Below are positions 9,131 through 19,134 of a stretch of 64,000 nt of DNA, piece by piece. The stretch is from assembly GCF_904846525.1 (NCBI RefSeq), contig NZ_CAJHAZ010000008.1, forward strand, positions 1 through 64,000. Reading direction: 5' to 3'. The position numbers and the translations under genes were made by a program. Source of the DNA: Psychrobacter sp. 1044. GTDB lineage: Bacteria; Pseudomonadota; Gammaproteobacteria; Pseudomonadales; Moraxellaceae. The notes under the pieces were generated by a model. That model ran no database searches. It worked only from the letters and a program-made list of their open reading frames with translations, and was not told where the DNA came from. The first letter of the stretch is position 1; the number at the start of each line of letters is the position of its first letter.

Positions 9131-10762
9131 TCATTCGATATGACCGTGATTTGCTTTGATAAGATCTGCGAGTTTTTCGGCAATCATAATCGTTGGCGCA
9201 TTGGTATTACCGCTGATTAAAGTCGGCATGATTGAGGCATCGATGACCCTTAATCCATTTACACCGCGTACTTTTAATTGCAAATCGACGACTGAATTGC
9301 TGTCTGAGCCCATACGGCAAGTGCCGACAGGATGATAAATGGTATCTGACTTGTTGCGAATATAGCCGAGCATACCGTCTTTTTCGATATAGGGGGCAGG
9401 GTAGTCTTCAGTAATATATTTGGCGATGGGTGATTCTTGCATGATGGCGCGCGTACGCTCCGCGCCTGCAATCATATATTCCACATCTTTTGGGTGCGAG
9501 AGGTAGTTTGGATCAATCAATACCGTGTCTGAGGGGTCGGCGGAGTCCAGTCTGACCGTACCGCGGCTTTCAGGGCGTAGGTAGCAACTGTGACAAGAGA
9601 CCGCAAAGCCACGTCTGAGATCACGACCGTGCTCAATTACGCGGGATATGACAAAGTGCAGTTGGGTATTTGGCCACTCTTTTGGATCATCACCGACACT
9701 AAAGAACGCGCCCGCTTCAGCATAGTTGGTAGACAAGAGGCCTGTACCATCCTTTCTCCACTGCCGAATACTTTTGGTCAATGTCGAAATCGTCGCCATA
9801 CCAATACCGATGACGTCAGTGGTATTGACCTCGTAATCAAAAACGACGTCCAAATGATCTTGTAGATTACCACCAACATCGGGCGCATCTACCATGACGT
9901 CTATGCCATGCGATTGTAGATGCTCAGCAGGTCCAATACCTGACAACATCAGGACTTTGGGTGAGCCAAAAGTGCCCCCAGATAATATCACTTCATGACG
10001 CGCCATAACCGCATGCTCGACGCCATCTTTTTCATAAGCGACGCCAACGGCTTGTTTGTCTTCAAAAATGACGCGGTTGGCTTGGGCGTGGGTGATGACG
10101 GTCAAATTTGATCGGTTTTGTACTGGATGTAGATAAGCGGCCGCCGCAGAGCAGCGTTGACCTTGTTTTTCGCCATGAAAGTGGGTGACTTGATATAGCC
10201 CTGTACCGTCTTGCTTTTCGCCATTAAAATCTTGATTATGATCTAAACCATTGGTGATGGCGGCTTCTACGAATGCTTTGGAGATATCACGCGGACTCAG
10301 TAAGTCGCTGACATGCAGCGGTCCGCTATCACCATGCAGCTCGCCGCTACCATGAATATTATTTTCTGCTTTGATAAAGTAGGGCAGTACATCATCAAAT
10401 CCCCAGCCAGTACAGCCTTGTTCTACCCAACGTTCATAATCGAGCGCACTACCACGGGTATAAATCATGGCATTGATAGCGGATGAACCGCCTAAGCATT
10501 GACCACGTGGTTGGAAGCCACGGCGGTCATTCAGGTGCGTCTGCGGCGTGGTGTGAAAGCACCAATTATTCAGTTTCAGCGGCTTGCCTGGCACCATCAA
10601 AATCAGTCCAGCAGGGACACGGACAGCAAGGTCTTTGCCTTCACCGCCATATTCTAATAAGCAGACACTAATGTCTGGGTTTTCTGTTAATCGGCTAGCA
10701 AGTACGCAGCCAGCTGAACCACCACCCACGATGACGTAATCAAATTTTTTATCAAATTCCAT
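9131..10762 (-). CDS. GMC-family FAD-dependent alcohol/choline dehydrogenase
   Basis: A 543-residue glucose-methanol-choline oxidoreductase. The N-terminal FAD motif is [16 protein letters not shown], followed by the GMC signature [19 protein letters not shown] (about 86-104) and the second signature [17 protein letters not shown]. The C-terminal catalytic region has [10 protein letters not shown] and [14 protein letters not shown]. The usual E-A-G after the FAD strand is replaced by EYGGEG. It follows DUF779, alcohol dehydrogenase and aldehyde dehydrogenase genes on the same strand, so an AlkJ-like primary alcohol dehydrogenase fits better than a second choline dehydrogenase (betA is at 23135). 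A good GAAGGAAT ribosome site supports the start. Substrate is unknown. Confidence 0.85.
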   Translation of the reverse strand: MEFDKKFDYVIVGGGSAGCVLASRLTENPDISVCLLEYGGEGKDLAVRVPAGLILMVPGKPLKLNNWCFHTTPQTHLNDRRGFQPRGQCLGGSSAINAMIYTRGSALDYERWVEQGCTGWGFDDVLPYFIKAENNIHGSGELHGDSGPLHVSDLLSPRDISKAFVEAAITNGLDHNQDFNGEKQDGTGLYQVTHFHGEKQGQRCSAAAAYLHPVQNRSNLTVITHAQANRVIFEDKQAVGVAYEKDGVEHAVMARHEVILSGGTFGSPKVLMLSGIGPAEHLQSHGIDVMVDAPDVGGNLQDHLDVVFDYEVNTTDVIGIGMATISTLTKSIRQWRKDGTGLLSTNYAEAGAFFSVGDDPKEWPNTQLHFVISRVIEHGRDLRRGFAVSCHSCYLRPESRGTVRLDSADPSDTVLIDPNYLSHPKDVEYMIAGAERTRAIMQESPIAKYITEDYPAPYIEKDGMLGYIRNKSDTIYHPVGTCRMGSDSNSVVDLQLKVRGVNGLRVIDASIMPTLISGNTNAPTIMIAEKLADLIKANHGHIE

Positions 10763-10958
10763 TTTATATTCCTTCTAGCATCCATGCTGAGTAAAACGTG
10801 CTCGTTAAAACGCGTTTATTGAAATAGGGTACGCATTACAGTATCTATTATTTTGCTGGAATAATAAAATAAAAATGACTAAGGGGTGTTTATCGATCAA
10901 CATATGGCATGGCAAAACAATACTAGGTCGTTAAAACGCTGGTATAGGCTGTTTAAAA

Positions 10959-11285
10959 TTATATAGCACATACCTCTGAACGTACGATAAAGCGCTTACC
11001 TTCTGGTATTTCAAGCGAAAAACTGGCTCCGCGTCCATCGACCACATCTATCGTTAGATCGGTATGTTGCCAGAGCTTATGCTGAGCTTTACCCATATAA
11101 AATGGACAGCCAACCAGCTCGCCGATGAGTACGTCTTGTCCGCCTACTTTAAATTCGCCCAATGGATAACACATGGGTGAACTGCCATCGCAGCAGCCGC
11201 CTGATTGATGAAACATCAGCTCACCGTGCTTAGATTTTAGTAAGTCGATTAATGCTTTGCAGGACTCTGTCGCTGTGACTTTCAT
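10959..11285 (-). CDS. DUF779 family protein
   Basis: A 108-residue protein of the DUF779 family, recognised by MFHQSGGCCDGSSPMCYP, LVGCPFYMG and the histidine in LWQHTDL. Members are almost always encoded beside NAD-dependent aldehyde dehydrogenases of the AldB/ExaC type, as here (gene at 12618-14144 on the same strand). The clustered cysteines suggest metal or redox chemistry, but no activity is established to my knowledge. AAGGAAATC precedes the ATG. A hairpin at 11348-11408 separates it from the alcohol dehydrogenase gene. Confidence 0.8.
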   Translation of the reverse strand: MKVTATESCKALIDLLKSKHGELMFHQSGGCCDGSSPMCYPLGEFKVGGQDVLIGELVGCPFYMGKAQHKLWQHTDLTIDVVDGRGASFSLEIPEGKRFIVRSEVCAI

Positions 11286-11347
11286 AATGATTTCCTTATC
11301 GTTAGACCCGAACGAATGTCTTTCATAATCATACTGAATAGAAAATA

Positions 11348-11408
11348 AAGGGTCGCATCATATTCACTCACATGATTTATCATATGTGGTTGAAAACGAT
11401 ACGACCCT
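11348..11408 (-). terminator. Possible terminator/hairpin between adh and DUF779
   Basis: Complementary arms AAGGGTCG and CGACCCTT with a long AT-rich centre that itself holds an imperfect CACAT/ATGTG pairing. On the minus strand the last arm runs into TTTATTTTC, so it may terminate or attenuate readthrough after the alcohol dehydrogenase gene. The loop is long, so strength is uncertain. Confidence 0.5.
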
Positions 11409-11491
11409 TTACTGATGATTACTCTAGCCAGTCATTGAGACGGTGTTACGAATTTCAAAATATCATAAAGCATATGGCTAGATAATGGTTG

Positions 11492-12520
11492 CTACAGACT
11501 ATAGTCAATGACAATGCGACCTTCGATTTTGCCATCACGCATACGATCGAAGATATCATTGATATTTTCTAGTGGCTCAGCGGCAACGGTGGCTTTTACT
11601 TTGCCTGCTGCTGCCATGTCTAGCGATTCTTGCAAGTCGAGACGCGTACCAACGATTGAGCCACGAATGGTAATACCGTTTAAAACAGTATCAAAAATGG
11701 ATACTGGGAATTCGCCCGTTGGTAGACCGTTACAGACCAAAGTACCACCGCGTCGTAACATGCCCAACGCTTGATCAAAGGCTTTTGAAGATACCGCTGT
11801 CACGAGCGCACCGTGAGCACCGCCGATTTCTTTTTGTAGATATTCAGCAGGGTCAGTATTTTTCGCATTGACAGTGACTTTAGCACCCAGTTTTTTAGCG
11901 AATGCCAGTTTTTCGTCATCAATATCTACAGCAGCAACGTTCAATCCCATCGCAATGGCATACTGAACTGCCATATGCCCCAAACCGCCGATACCTGAAA
12001 TGACGACCCAATCGCCTGGCTTGGTGTCGGTCATTTTGAGACCTTTGTAGACCGTAACACCTGCACATAACACTGGTGCAATTTCAATAGAGTCAACGCT
12101 TTCAGGAATGATACCGACATAGTTGGCATCTGCTAGCACGTATTCTGCAAAGCTGCCGTTTACCGAGTAACCAGAGTTTTGTTGGCTTTCACATAAAGTT
12201 TCCCAACCACCTAAGCAATGGGTACAGTGGCCACAAGCAGAGTAGAGCCAAGGGATACCGACTCGGTCGCCTTCTTTGACATGGTGGACATTTTCACCAA
12301 CGGCGGTGATAAGACCAACGCCTTCGTGACCTGGGATAAACGGTGGGCTAGGTTTGACTGGCCAATCGCCCTCAATGGCATGCAAATCGGTATGACAGAC
12401 ACCTGATGCCTGCATTTTTACAACGATTTGACCAGCACCTGCGGTTGGAATATCTACTTCTTCAATTTCTAAGGGTTGTCCGAATTCATGCAGCACGGCC
12501 GCTTTCATTTTATTACTCAC
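11492..12520 (-). CDS. adhP: Zinc-dependent alcohol dehydrogenase (AdhP type)
   Basis: A medium-chain Zn alcohol dehydrogenase interconverting alcohols and aldehydes with NAD(H). Catalytic Zn ligands are in [16 protein letters not shown] and GHEGVG. The structural Zn site is [15 protein letters not shown]. The Rossmann motif is GIGGLGHMA. The frame is open from an ATG at 12538, but an AAGGAG sits between that ATG and a GTG at 12520, seven bases before the GTG, so the GTG is the better start (342 residues). It lies between aldehyde dehydrogenase upstream and DUF779 downstream, so alcohol is oxidised through aldehyde to acid by neighbours. The exact alcohol is unknown. Confidence 0.88.
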   Translation of the reverse strand: MSNKMKAAVLHEFGQPLEIEEVDIPTAGAGQIVVKMQASGVCHTDLHAIEGDWPVKPSPPFIPGHEGVGLITAVGENVHHVKEGDRVGIPWLYSACGHCTHCLGGWETLCESQQNSGYSVNGSFAEYVLADANYVGIIPESVDSIEIAPVLCAGVTVYKGLKMTDTKPGDWVVISGIGGLGHMAVQYAIAMGLNVAAVDIDDEKLAFAKKLGAKVTVNAKNTDPAEYLQKEIGGAHGALVTAVSSKAFDQALGMLRRGGTLVCNGLPTGEFPVSIFDTVLNGITIRGSIVGTRLDLQESLDMAAAGKVKATVAAEPLENINDIFDRMRDGKIEGRIVIDYSL

Positions 12521-12553
12521 GTTGTAACTCCTTGTCATCGTTCTTTACATTAA

Positions 12554-12603
12554 GATGCTCGGCGAGCATCGAGGTCGCACTTTACAGTTCTGCCATAAAG
12601 TGC
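12554..12603 (-). other. Two hairpins between ald and adh
   Basis: Perfect 7-bp stem GATGCTC/GAGCATC with a 3-nt loop (12554-12570), and perfect 8-bp stem GCACTTTA/TAAAGTGC (12577-12603). Both fall in the 97-bp spacer between the aldehyde and alcohol dehydrogenase genes. Neither has a T-run, so mRNA processing or stability control is more likely than termination. Confidence 0.5.
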
Positions 12604-12617
12604 TTTGAAAAACAGAA

Positions 12618-14144
12618 TTAAAAGAAGCCCATCGCTTTAGGACTATAAGAGACCAGCATGTTTTTGGTTTGTTGATAATGATCAAGCATCATCAGATGGT
12701 TTTCGCGGCCGATACCAGATTGCTTATAACCACCAAACGCTGAATGCGCAGGATAAAGGTGATAGCAATTCGTCCAAACGCGGCCAGCTTTAATGCCACG
12801 ACCGAAACGATAAGCACGAGTACCGTTACGCGTCCAGACACCAGCACCAAGACCGTATAAAGTATCATTGGCAAGCGCCATCGCTTCTTCATCGTCTTTA
12901 AACGTGGTGACAGCAAGCACAGGACCAAAGATTTCTTCTTGGAACACGCGCATATCATTCGTGCCTTCAAAGATAGTCGGCTGCACATAATAACCGTTTG
13001 CCATATCGCCATCATGCTTGGCAAGTTCACCACCGACCAAGACTTTTGCACCTTCTTTTTTACCAATATCAAGATAAGATAGGATTTTTTCTAACTGATC
13101 TGAGCTGGCTTGCGCGCCAATCATAGTATCAGTATCGAGCGGGTTGCCCATTTTAATGGCTTTCACGCGAGCGATACAGCGTTTCATAAATTCATCATAG
13201 ATGCTTTCGTGTACGAGGGCGCGTGATGGGCAAGTACAAACTTCACCTTGGTTTAGCGCAAACATGACCAAGCCTTCGACTGCTTTATCTAAGAAGTCAT
13301 CGTCTTCATCCATGATATCGGCAAAGAAGATATTCGGACTTTTACCGCCCAGCTCTAGCGTGACTGGAATGATATTTTCACTGGCGTATTGCATAATTAA
13401 GCGACCAGTGGTGGTTTCACCCGTAAAGGATACTTTATCGATACGTGGGTTGGAAGCGATTGGCTTACCGGCTTCAACGCCAAAGCCGTTAATGACGTTT
13501 AGTACGCCTTTCGGTAAAATATCCGCCGCGCCTATGACGTCAAGCATGTATAAAACAGAAGCTGGAGTTTGCTCGGCAGGCTTGAGGACGATACAGTTAC
13601 CCGCAGCAAGGGCGGGGGCAATTTTCCAAATCGCCATTAGAATAGGGAAGTTCCAAGGAATTATTTGACCGACGACGCCTAGAGGCTCATGGAAATGATA
13701 GGCAACGGTATCTTCATCAATTTGACTAATGCCGCCTTCTTGTGCGCGGATAACGCCCGCAAAATAACGCAAATGGTCGATGGCGATTGGGATATCAGCG
13801 GCGAGAGTTTCGCGAACTGGTTTACCGTTTTCATAGCTTTCAGCGATAGCGATTGCCTCTAAATTGGCTTCGATACCGTCAGCAAGTTTGAGCAACATAT
13901 TAGAGCGATCAGTGACACTGGTTTTGCCCCATGCGTCTTTTGCGGCATGAGCCGCATCTAGCGCAGCTTCAACATCGGCAGCTTTAGAGCGCGCAATCTG
14001 ACAGAAGGTTTTACCATCGATTGGACTTGAGTTGTCAAAGTATTCACCATCGATTGGCGCGACCCACTCACCATTGATGAAGTTGTCATATTTTTTGCGG
14101 AATTGAACAGGACTATTTTCAGTATTGGGATAGGCGTATAACAT
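12618..14144 (-). CDS. NAD-dependent aldehyde dehydrogenase (AldB/ExaC type)
   Basis: A 508-residue cytoplasmic aldehyde dehydrogenase oxidising short aldehydes such as acetaldehyde to acids. Key motifs are [23 protein letters not shown], the Glu motif [11 protein letters not shown], and the catalytic Cys in [16 protein letters not shown]. The C-terminal [14 protein letters not shown] and the final KAMGFF are typical of the AldB/ExaC/AcoD subgroup. It heads the minus-strand group with adh, DUF779 and the GMC gene, and an AAGGAGTCG-type ribosome site precedes the ATG. The 290-bp spacer to the divergent helicase gene at 14435 must hold the promoters of both. I could not assign a regulator. Confidence 0.9.
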   Translation of the reverse strand: MLYAYPNTENSPVQFRKKYDNFINGEWVAPIDGEYFDNSSPIDGKTFCQIARSKAADVEAALDAAHAAKDAWGKTSVTDRSNMLLKLADGIEANLEAIAIAESYENGKPVRETLAADIPIAIDHLRYFAGVIRAQEGGISQIDEDTVAYHFHEPLGVVGQIIPWNFPILMAIWKIAPALAAGNCIVLKPAEQTPASVLYMLDVIGAADILPKGVLNVINGFGVEAGKPIASNPRIDKVSFTGETTTGRLIMQYASENIIPVTLELGGKSPNIFFADIMDEDDDFLDKAVEGLVMFALNQGEVCTCPSRALVHESIYDEFMKRCIARVKAIKMGNPLDTDTMIGAQASSDQLEKILSYLDIGKKEGAKVLVGGELAKHDGDMANGYYVQPTIFEGTNDMRVFQEEIFGPVLAVTTFKDDEEAMALANDTLYGLGAGVWTRNGTRAYRFGRGIKAGRVWTNCYHLYPAHSAFGGYKQSGIGRENHLMMLDHYQQTKNMLVSYSPKAMGFF

Positions 14145-14434
14145 TAACGACTCCTTGTTGTGTATTATGGCTAGTTAAGAACAAACGACTTAAGCATAAA
14201 TATTTGGCCATCCTGACCAAGCTATGACCCTATCGTACTGAGCTTTAGCGATGAGCGATAATGACTTTTTATAATGATATATTTCGTATCGTATAACTTT
14301 AAGTTATGTGGCTTATCAGGGTTAAAGTCGTCCGCGAAACGGATGTAGCTGTTATAATTGTTGGCAGCTTTTTCTCTTATTATTTGCTCTTAAGCTGTTT
14401 TTCTTATTACTATTAACTTAATTGGTTTAGATAT

Positions 14435-16363
14435 ATGCGTCAATCTTCTGCTCTTGATATCTTAAAAACGGGTCAAAATGTCTTTTTGACTGGCTCAGCA
14501 GGTTCAGGTAAGACTTATACTCTCAATCAATATATTGACTATCTGCGCGCGCGCCGTGTGCCTGTCGCCGTCACTGCGAGTACCGGTATTGCTGCCACAC
14601 ACATGAATGGCACAACGATTCATAGCTGGTCCGGCATCGGTATCAAAGATGAGTTAAGCGACCGCGACTTGACTACGTTATCACGCAAGCAGTTTTTGGC
14701 AGACCGACTAAAAGACACCGCGGTATTGGTCATTGATGAGATATCGATGTTGCATGCTAAGCAGCTCAATTTGGTCAGCCAAGTACTCAAGCATATCCGC
14801 AAAAATGACAAAGCCTTTGGTGGTATCCAAGTGGTCGTGGCAGGGGACTTTTTTCAGCTGCCACCGATTGGTAGTAAGGGTGAAACCAATCGTGAAAAAT
14901 TTGCCTTTATGTCTGAAGCGTGGCTTGATGCCAAGTTCCATATTTGTTATCTGTCTGAGCAACACAGGCAGGTTAGTGAAGCGGCAAATGGCGGGCTTGA
15001 TTTGGACGATATTCTCAACCAAATTCGTCGTCAGGAAGTCACTTTTGAATCGATTGCCGCGCTGGAGGCGACTTTTGACCAAAATGTCGATATCAAACGT
15101 ACCCGTCTTTATACGCACAATCTCAACGTTAATAGCATCAATGATAAAGAGCTTGCCGCGTTAGAGGGTGAGATGATGCGCTTTACTGCAACGTCCACGG
15201 GTGACAGTAAATTGGTTGAGACCCTTAAAAAAACGGTACGTACCCAAGATGATTTGGTACTAAAAGTCGGTGCCAAGGTGATGTTTATCAAAAACAATAC
15301 TGAACTTGGCGTGTCCAACGGTACGATGGGTGAGCTGATTGGCTTTGCTGCTGTTAAAATTAATGATGATAGCAAAGACAGCAGTGATGATTTAATCGAA
15401 GACGATGACGACAGTGCTGAAAGTGAGACTGATAAGACTGTAAAAGGCAAAAGTAAAAAAGCCATAAAAGAGAAACCCAAAGCCAAAAAGCCAACGACGC
15501 AAAAAATGCCCGTGGTTCGGCTCAATTCAGGGCGTGAAGTTGTCGCTGAGCCTGAAGAATGGATCATCGAAGATGAGACAGGAGATGTGCTGGCAAGCTA
15601 TGAGCAAGTACCGCTTTGTCTAGCATGGGCGATTACCATTCATAAGTCACAAGGCATGACCCTCGATGCTGCAGAGATTGACTTATCATGTACTTTTGAG
15701 TTGGGGCAGGGCTATGTGGCATTGTCACGATTAAAATCGCTGGCAGGTCTGCAGTTGCTGGGTATGAACGACATGAGTTTGCAGCTTGATCCGCTAGCAC
15801 GCGGCGCGGACAAACGGTTTTTGGTGCTGTCAGAAGAAGCCGATGCCAATTATGCGATGCTTGATGAAGAGAGCATGACGCAGGCACATGAAAAATTTAT
15901 TCTAAAATCGGGCGGTACACTGAGTAAATCAGTGATTGATGCTTATGCCACTTTGCAAAAAAAGCGCCGCGAGCAACAACAAGCGCAAATAGACAAAAAA
16001 CAGAAACTGGGCAATCAAGTTTCTGATAAGTCGGACAGTACCTTGCTTGCGACGCGATTATTATTAGAGGAAAGCTTGTCGATTGCAGAAATCTCGCAAG
16101 CCCGTCAGCTTTCACAATCAACGATTATGCGTCATATTGCTGACCTAAAATCACAAGATCCAAGCCTTGCTTGTGATCATTTGCGGCCAGAGGATGAGGT
16201 GATGACGGCGGTTGGTAATGCCTACGTCGCGATTAAAGTCGCCAATAATCCAAATGATTTCAATGATGATGGCAGTATTAAATTGCGTCCAATATTCGAT
16301 CATCTTAAGCAAAGTATTGATTACAATGCCATTCGTTTGGCACTGATTTTTATAACGCCTTAA
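14435..16363 (+). CDS. PIF1-like DNA helicase with C-terminal helix-turn-helix
   Basis: A 642-residue superfamily 1 helicase. Walker A is GSAGSGKTYT (20-29), motif Ia is ASTGIAATHMNGTTIHSW, Walker B is VLVIDEISML, motif III is VVVAGDFFQLPPIG, and the late motifs are AITIHKSQGMTLD and GYVALSRLKSL. Residues about 312-355 form a low-complexity insert, first acidic (EDDDDS) then lysine-rich. Residues about 545-640 resemble the HTH_40/RQC-like C-terminal domain seen in RecQ-type and PIF1-type bacterial helicases (ARQLSQSTIMRHIADLK). It probably acts on G-quadruplexes, forks or recombination intermediates, but this is family inference. Confidence 0.85.
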   Translation: MRQSSALDILKTGQNVFLTGSAGSGKTYTLNQYIDYLRARRVPVAVTASTGIAATHMNGTTIHSWSGIGIKDELSDRDLTTLSRKQFLADRLKDTAVLVIDEISMLHAKQLNLVSQVLKHIRKNDKAFGGIQVVVAGDFFQLPPIGSKGETNREKFAFMSEAWLDAKFHICYLSEQHRQVSEAANGGLDLDDILNQIRRQEVTFESIAALEATFDQNVDIKRTRLYTHNLNVNSINDKELAALEGEMMRFTATSTGDSKLVETLKKTVRTQDDLVLKVGAKVMFIKNNTELGVSNGTMGELIGFAAVKINDDSKDSSDDLIEDDDDSAESETDKTVKGKSKKAIKEKPKAKKPTTQKMPVVRLNSGREVVAEPEEWIIEDETGDVLASYEQVPLCLAWAITIHKSQGMTLDAAEIDLSCTFELGQGYVALSRLKSLAGLQLLGMNDMSLQLDPLARGADKRFLVLSEEADANYAMLDEESMTQAHEKFILKSGGTLSKSVIDAYATLQKKRREQQQAQIDKKQKLGNQVSDKSDSTLLATRLLLEESLSIAEISQARQLSQSTIMRHIADLKSQDPSLACDHLRPEDEVMTAVGNAYVAIKVANNPNDFNDDGSIKLRPIFDHLKQSIDYNAIRLALIFITP

Positions 16364-16538
16364 TGCCCAATGGTGTCTTGATACTGAGTATGACAATTCA
16401 GGGTTCAAGCATTCACCAAAGCCATTTAGCTGTTATATAACAATCCTTAGAGCCGATTGACAACTTGTTGGTTTTATTTCATTGTAGCGCTGACTTTATA
16501 GCGCTCAATTTTTTATCCTTTTATAGCGATATCTTTTT

Positions 16539-17729
16539 ATGCCTGATTTTTCGAGCGCCACTTATCAATTAACGTCTGACCCAGTAGCAGCAGCGGCGTT
16601 TCATGCATCTAGTGAGCACACACAGCCACTGAGGATTGCTATCAATGGTTTTGGACGTATAGGGCGCAACGTTTTGCGGGCATTGCTAGAGCGTTTTGAG
16701 GTATTAGGCCGTGCGATCCATGTCGTGGCAATTAATGATTTAGCCCCAGCGGATATTTTGCTGCATTTATTAAAGTTTGACAGCACGCATGGTCGCCTAA
16801 GTCGCCTTGGGGTCAATGCAGAGATTGTAGAGAGTGGTGCGGATGACGCTAGCGATGACGGTAACAATAAAAGCGCCACACAGCTTTGTCTCACAAAAAA
16901 CAATTATACCTACTGTATCAATTTATTCTCGGAACCTAACCCTGCGCAGTTGCCTTGGCAGGCGCTGGGTATCGATGTGGTGTTAGAGTGTACCGGACAT
17001 TTTCGCTCTTATGAGCAAGCGCAACTGCACATAGAGGCTGGCGCGCAGCAGGTGATTATCGGTGCTGCACCATTCGATGATGTCGATGCTTGTATCGTTA
17101 TGGGCGTTAATACTGATGAGCTAACACGTGAGCTGCCGATTATATCGAGTGTCTCTTGTACCACGCAGGCCTTGGTTCCTTTGATTGCGACGCTTGATAC
17201 CGCATTTGGGGTAAAGTCAGCGATGATGACGGAGATTCATGCTGTCACCGCTGATCAGACAGTGCTCGATCAAGCGCACCGTGACCCAAGACGCGCGCGC
17301 GCGTCTGGTTATAACATCATTCCAACCACCTCTAGCAGTATCGCGGCGACAGAGCGTGTCCTACCTGCTATGGTAGGCAAGATAAATGGGCATTCGATAC
17401 GCGTACCTACCATTGATGTAGCGGCTATTGATGTGACCTTTGTTTTTGATAAGCCCGATGTGTCTGTCGAGGCAGTCCGCGAGGCACTCAAATCTGCCAG
17501 TCAGGCACATTTGCGTGACATCATGGCTTATACGGATGAGCCACTGGTATCCAGTGATTTTATCCATCAGACTGAGTCTTTGATCATTGATGGTCAGCAG
17601 CTCATGCAAGTGGGTAGCCAGTACAAGGTTTTTGCATGGTATGACAACGAATGGGGTTATGCCAATAGATTACTAGATATGTGTCTACATCTGGCATCTT
17701 ATAAAAAACCTATCGTCAGTTATCTATAA
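16539..17729 (+). CDS. Glyceraldehyde-3-P / erythrose-4-P dehydrogenase family protein
   Basis: A 396-residue NAD-binding sugar phosphate dehydrogenase. The nucleotide motif INGFGRIGRN begins only at residue 34, after a non-conserved extension. The catalytic Cys207 lies in SCTTQ, where the family normally has SCTTN. Other landmarks are DQTVLDQAHRDPRRARASGYNIIP, RVPTIDVAAIDVTF and WYDNEWGYANRLLDM. The segment LVSSDFIHQTESLIIDG looks closer to Epd than to classical GapA, so it may serve pyridoxal phosphate synthesis or gluconeogenic triose metabolism. An acidic insert DDASDDGNN lies near residue 110. It stands alone between the helicase gene and tRNA-Ser. Confidence 0.82.
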   Translation: MPDFSSATYQLTSDPVAAAAFHASSEHTQPLRIAINGFGRIGRNVLRALLERFEVLGRAIHVVAINDLAPADILLHLLKFDSTHGRLSRLGVNAEIVESGADDASDDGNNKSATQLCLTKNNYTYCINLFSEPNPAQLPWQALGIDVVLECTGHFRSYEQAQLHIEAGAQQVIIGAAPFDDVDACIVMGVNTDELTRELPIISSVSCTTQALVPLIATLDTAFGVKSAMMTEIHAVTADQTVLDQAHRDPRRARASGYNIIPTTSSSIAATERVLPAMVGKINGHSIRVPTIDVAAIDVTFVFDKPDVSVEAVREALKSASQAHLRDIMAYTDEPLVSSDFIHQTESLIIDGQQLMQVGSQYKVFAWYDNEWGYANRLLDMCLHLASYKKPIVSYL

Positions 17730-17852
17730 AAAAGTGACCGCGTTAACCTCGCTGCAAGTATCATATATACATCTGCACGCAGTTGCTTTGACTCTCTTTT
17801 AAACTGAATCAACGATAGCATCAAAATAATTTAAATTCGTGCAATTAATTGC

Positions 17853-17880
17853 TTGCATTCTTATGTTATATCGCTATAAT
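17853..17880 (+). promoter_or_regulatory. Promoter of tRNA-Ser
   Basis: A -35-like TTGCAT (17853-17858), a 16-bp spacer and a consensus -10 TATAAT (17875-17880) lie 11 bases before the tRNA. This is one of the clearest sigma-70 promoters in the window. Confidence 0.7.
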
Positions 17881-17891
17881 AACGCACAAAT

Positions 17892-17982
17892 GGAGACGTG
17901 GCAGAGTGGTTGAATGCACCGGTCTTGAAAACCGACAAGGGTTTGTAGCCCTTCGAGAGTTCGAATCTCTCCGTCTCCTCCA
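17892..17982 (+). tRNA. tRNA-Ser (anticodon TGA)
   Basis: A class II tRNA. The acceptor GGAGACG (17892-17898) pairs with CGTCTCC (17972-17978). The anticodon loop CTTGAAA gives anticodon TGA, reading UCA. The long variable arm AAGGG...CCCTT and the T-arm GAGAGTTCGAATCTCTC are intact, and CCA is encoded (17980-17982). The discriminator base is T, whereas G is usual for tRNA-Ser. It is followed directly by a strong terminator. Confidence 0.95.
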
Positions 17983-17987
17983 AATTC

Positions 17988-18026
17988 AAAAAAAGCCCTA
18001 ATCAGTGATGATAGGGGCTTTTTTTA
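17988..18026 (+). terminator. Terminator after tRNA-Ser
   Basis: An A-run and AAAGCCCTA pair with TAGGGGCTTT around ATCAGTGATGA, with a T-run on the plus strand. It ends the tRNA transcript and can also stop minus-strand transcription coming from other directions. Confidence 0.85.
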
Positions 18027-18073
18027 TGCTGGTTATTTATCCTATAATTTTATAAATACTCTGCAGCACTTTT

Positions 18074-18808
18074 TTATCTCATTAGCGACTCATCAAATTT
18101 AATTTCCTGCCCATTCTCCAATATCAATGTGCCTTTACTGATCATGATGGTCAAGTCTTTGGTGTTTTTAATGGCACGCATAACGTTGATGTCTTCAATA
18201 CTGCTCTCGATGATGATCTTGCCAGACTGCTCTGGTTTAATAGGCGGGTCAAACTGTGTTAGTGGTACGTTAAAGCTTTTGCCCTGCGCCAAGTTAGCAT
18301 CTTGCATGGTCAGTGTGCCCTTAAAGCTTTGAATGGCGACCTTGCCGTGATTAGAGAGCATAAACTGCAGTTTTACTTGATTTAAGCTGTCACTATCGCT
18401 GGTTTTGACTGGTAGTAGAGCGACAGGGTAGTTCTGCGCATTGGCACTATAAGCTGGCTGGCTGCTGACGATGGGGCTTTTTTTACCTGTTGGATTGTTT
18501 GGATGTAATCGTTCGTATTCACGCTGTTGCACAAGGGCTTGCTTGATAGTGGTACGCGGCATCGCCCCCGACTCATAGGCACCGCTGAGTTTCATTCGCA
18601 ACATGTAGCGGCTGAGTAATTGCTGCTCAGATTGAGGCAACTGCTCAAAAGTGGTGCCGAGTTTTTTCTGCCACTGATCTGAGTTGGTCGGTATGGTTTT
18701 TTTGGTTGGATCCGCGGTTGGCTGTGAGCAACCAGAAACGATTGGTAGTATCGCTAAGGCAATCGTCAATAACAAAGCTTTATTCAAGCGTTGATGTAAA
18801 CTCGCCAT
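18074..18808 (-). CDS. Hypothetical lipoprotein
   Basis: A 244-residue protein with a positively charged N-terminus, a hydrophobic stretch and a lipobox VSGC (Cys27), so it is predicted to be membrane-anchored. After a helical region (about 45-105, rich in Gln, Arg and Glu) and a Pro/Ser linker, the C-terminal half (about 125-244) looks like a beta-sandwich: KLQFMLSNHGKVAIQSFKGTLTMQD and SGKIIIESSIEDINVM. This resembles proteins with a FxLyD/DUF-type immunoglobulin-like domain, but I do not recognise the family. A GAGGTG-type ribosome site precedes the start. It is a single gene. Confidence 0.75.
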   Translation of the reverse strand: MASLHQRLNKALLLTIALAILPIVSGCSQPTADPTKKTIPTNSDQWQKKLGTTFEQLPQSEQQLLSRYMLRMKLSGAYESGAMPRTTIKQALVQQREYERLHPNNPTGKKSPIVSSQPAYSANAQNYPVALLPVKTSDSDSLNQVKLQFMLSNHGKVAIQSFKGTLTMQDANLAQGKSFNVPLTQFDPPIKPEQSGKIIIESSIEDINVMRAIKNTKDLTIMISKGTLILENGQEIKFDESLMR

Positions 18809-19058
18809 CGTACACCTCCTTAAAAATCTTTATGGATAATAAAGAATGACAACAAAATAATGAGCGTTTTCTTAATATACCTCGTTTGATGAGAGGTTGT
18901 GTTTAATTATCGCTAAATGCTGTATCGCAAGCAAAATAGGCATATTTTTGTTATATGACAGCAAAAAAGGGCAGGAGACGTACTATTTATAATAAGTTCT
19001 GACAAGCAATCATGATCGGTATTTTTATTCACAATAGCTATTTTTATTACGCCCACAA

Positions 19059-19098
19059 AAAAAAGACTGAGTGCCGTTAAGCAAACTCAGTCTTTTTT
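19059..19098 (-). terminator. Terminator after the small RHH-like gene
   Basis: Arms AAGACTGAG and CTCAGTCTT flank a 14-nt loop with A- and T-runs outside. It lies 36 bases past the stop at 19135 on the minus strand. The symmetrical runs mean it could act in both directions. Confidence 0.8.
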
Positions 19099-19134
19099 AT
19101 TGACAGCAGTAACAGCTAACGACTGTTTGAATAG

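Noticed and set aside
13201..13668. 155-codon frame on the plus strand inside the aldehyde dehydrogenase gene
   Set aside because: It is antisense to a well-conserved gene, lacks any recognisable domain and has a shadow-like Ser/Thr-rich composition.
15109..15567. 152-codon minus-strand frame inside the helicase gene
   Set aside because: It is the mirror of the acidic/lysine insert (Ser/Leu-rich) and has no independent support.
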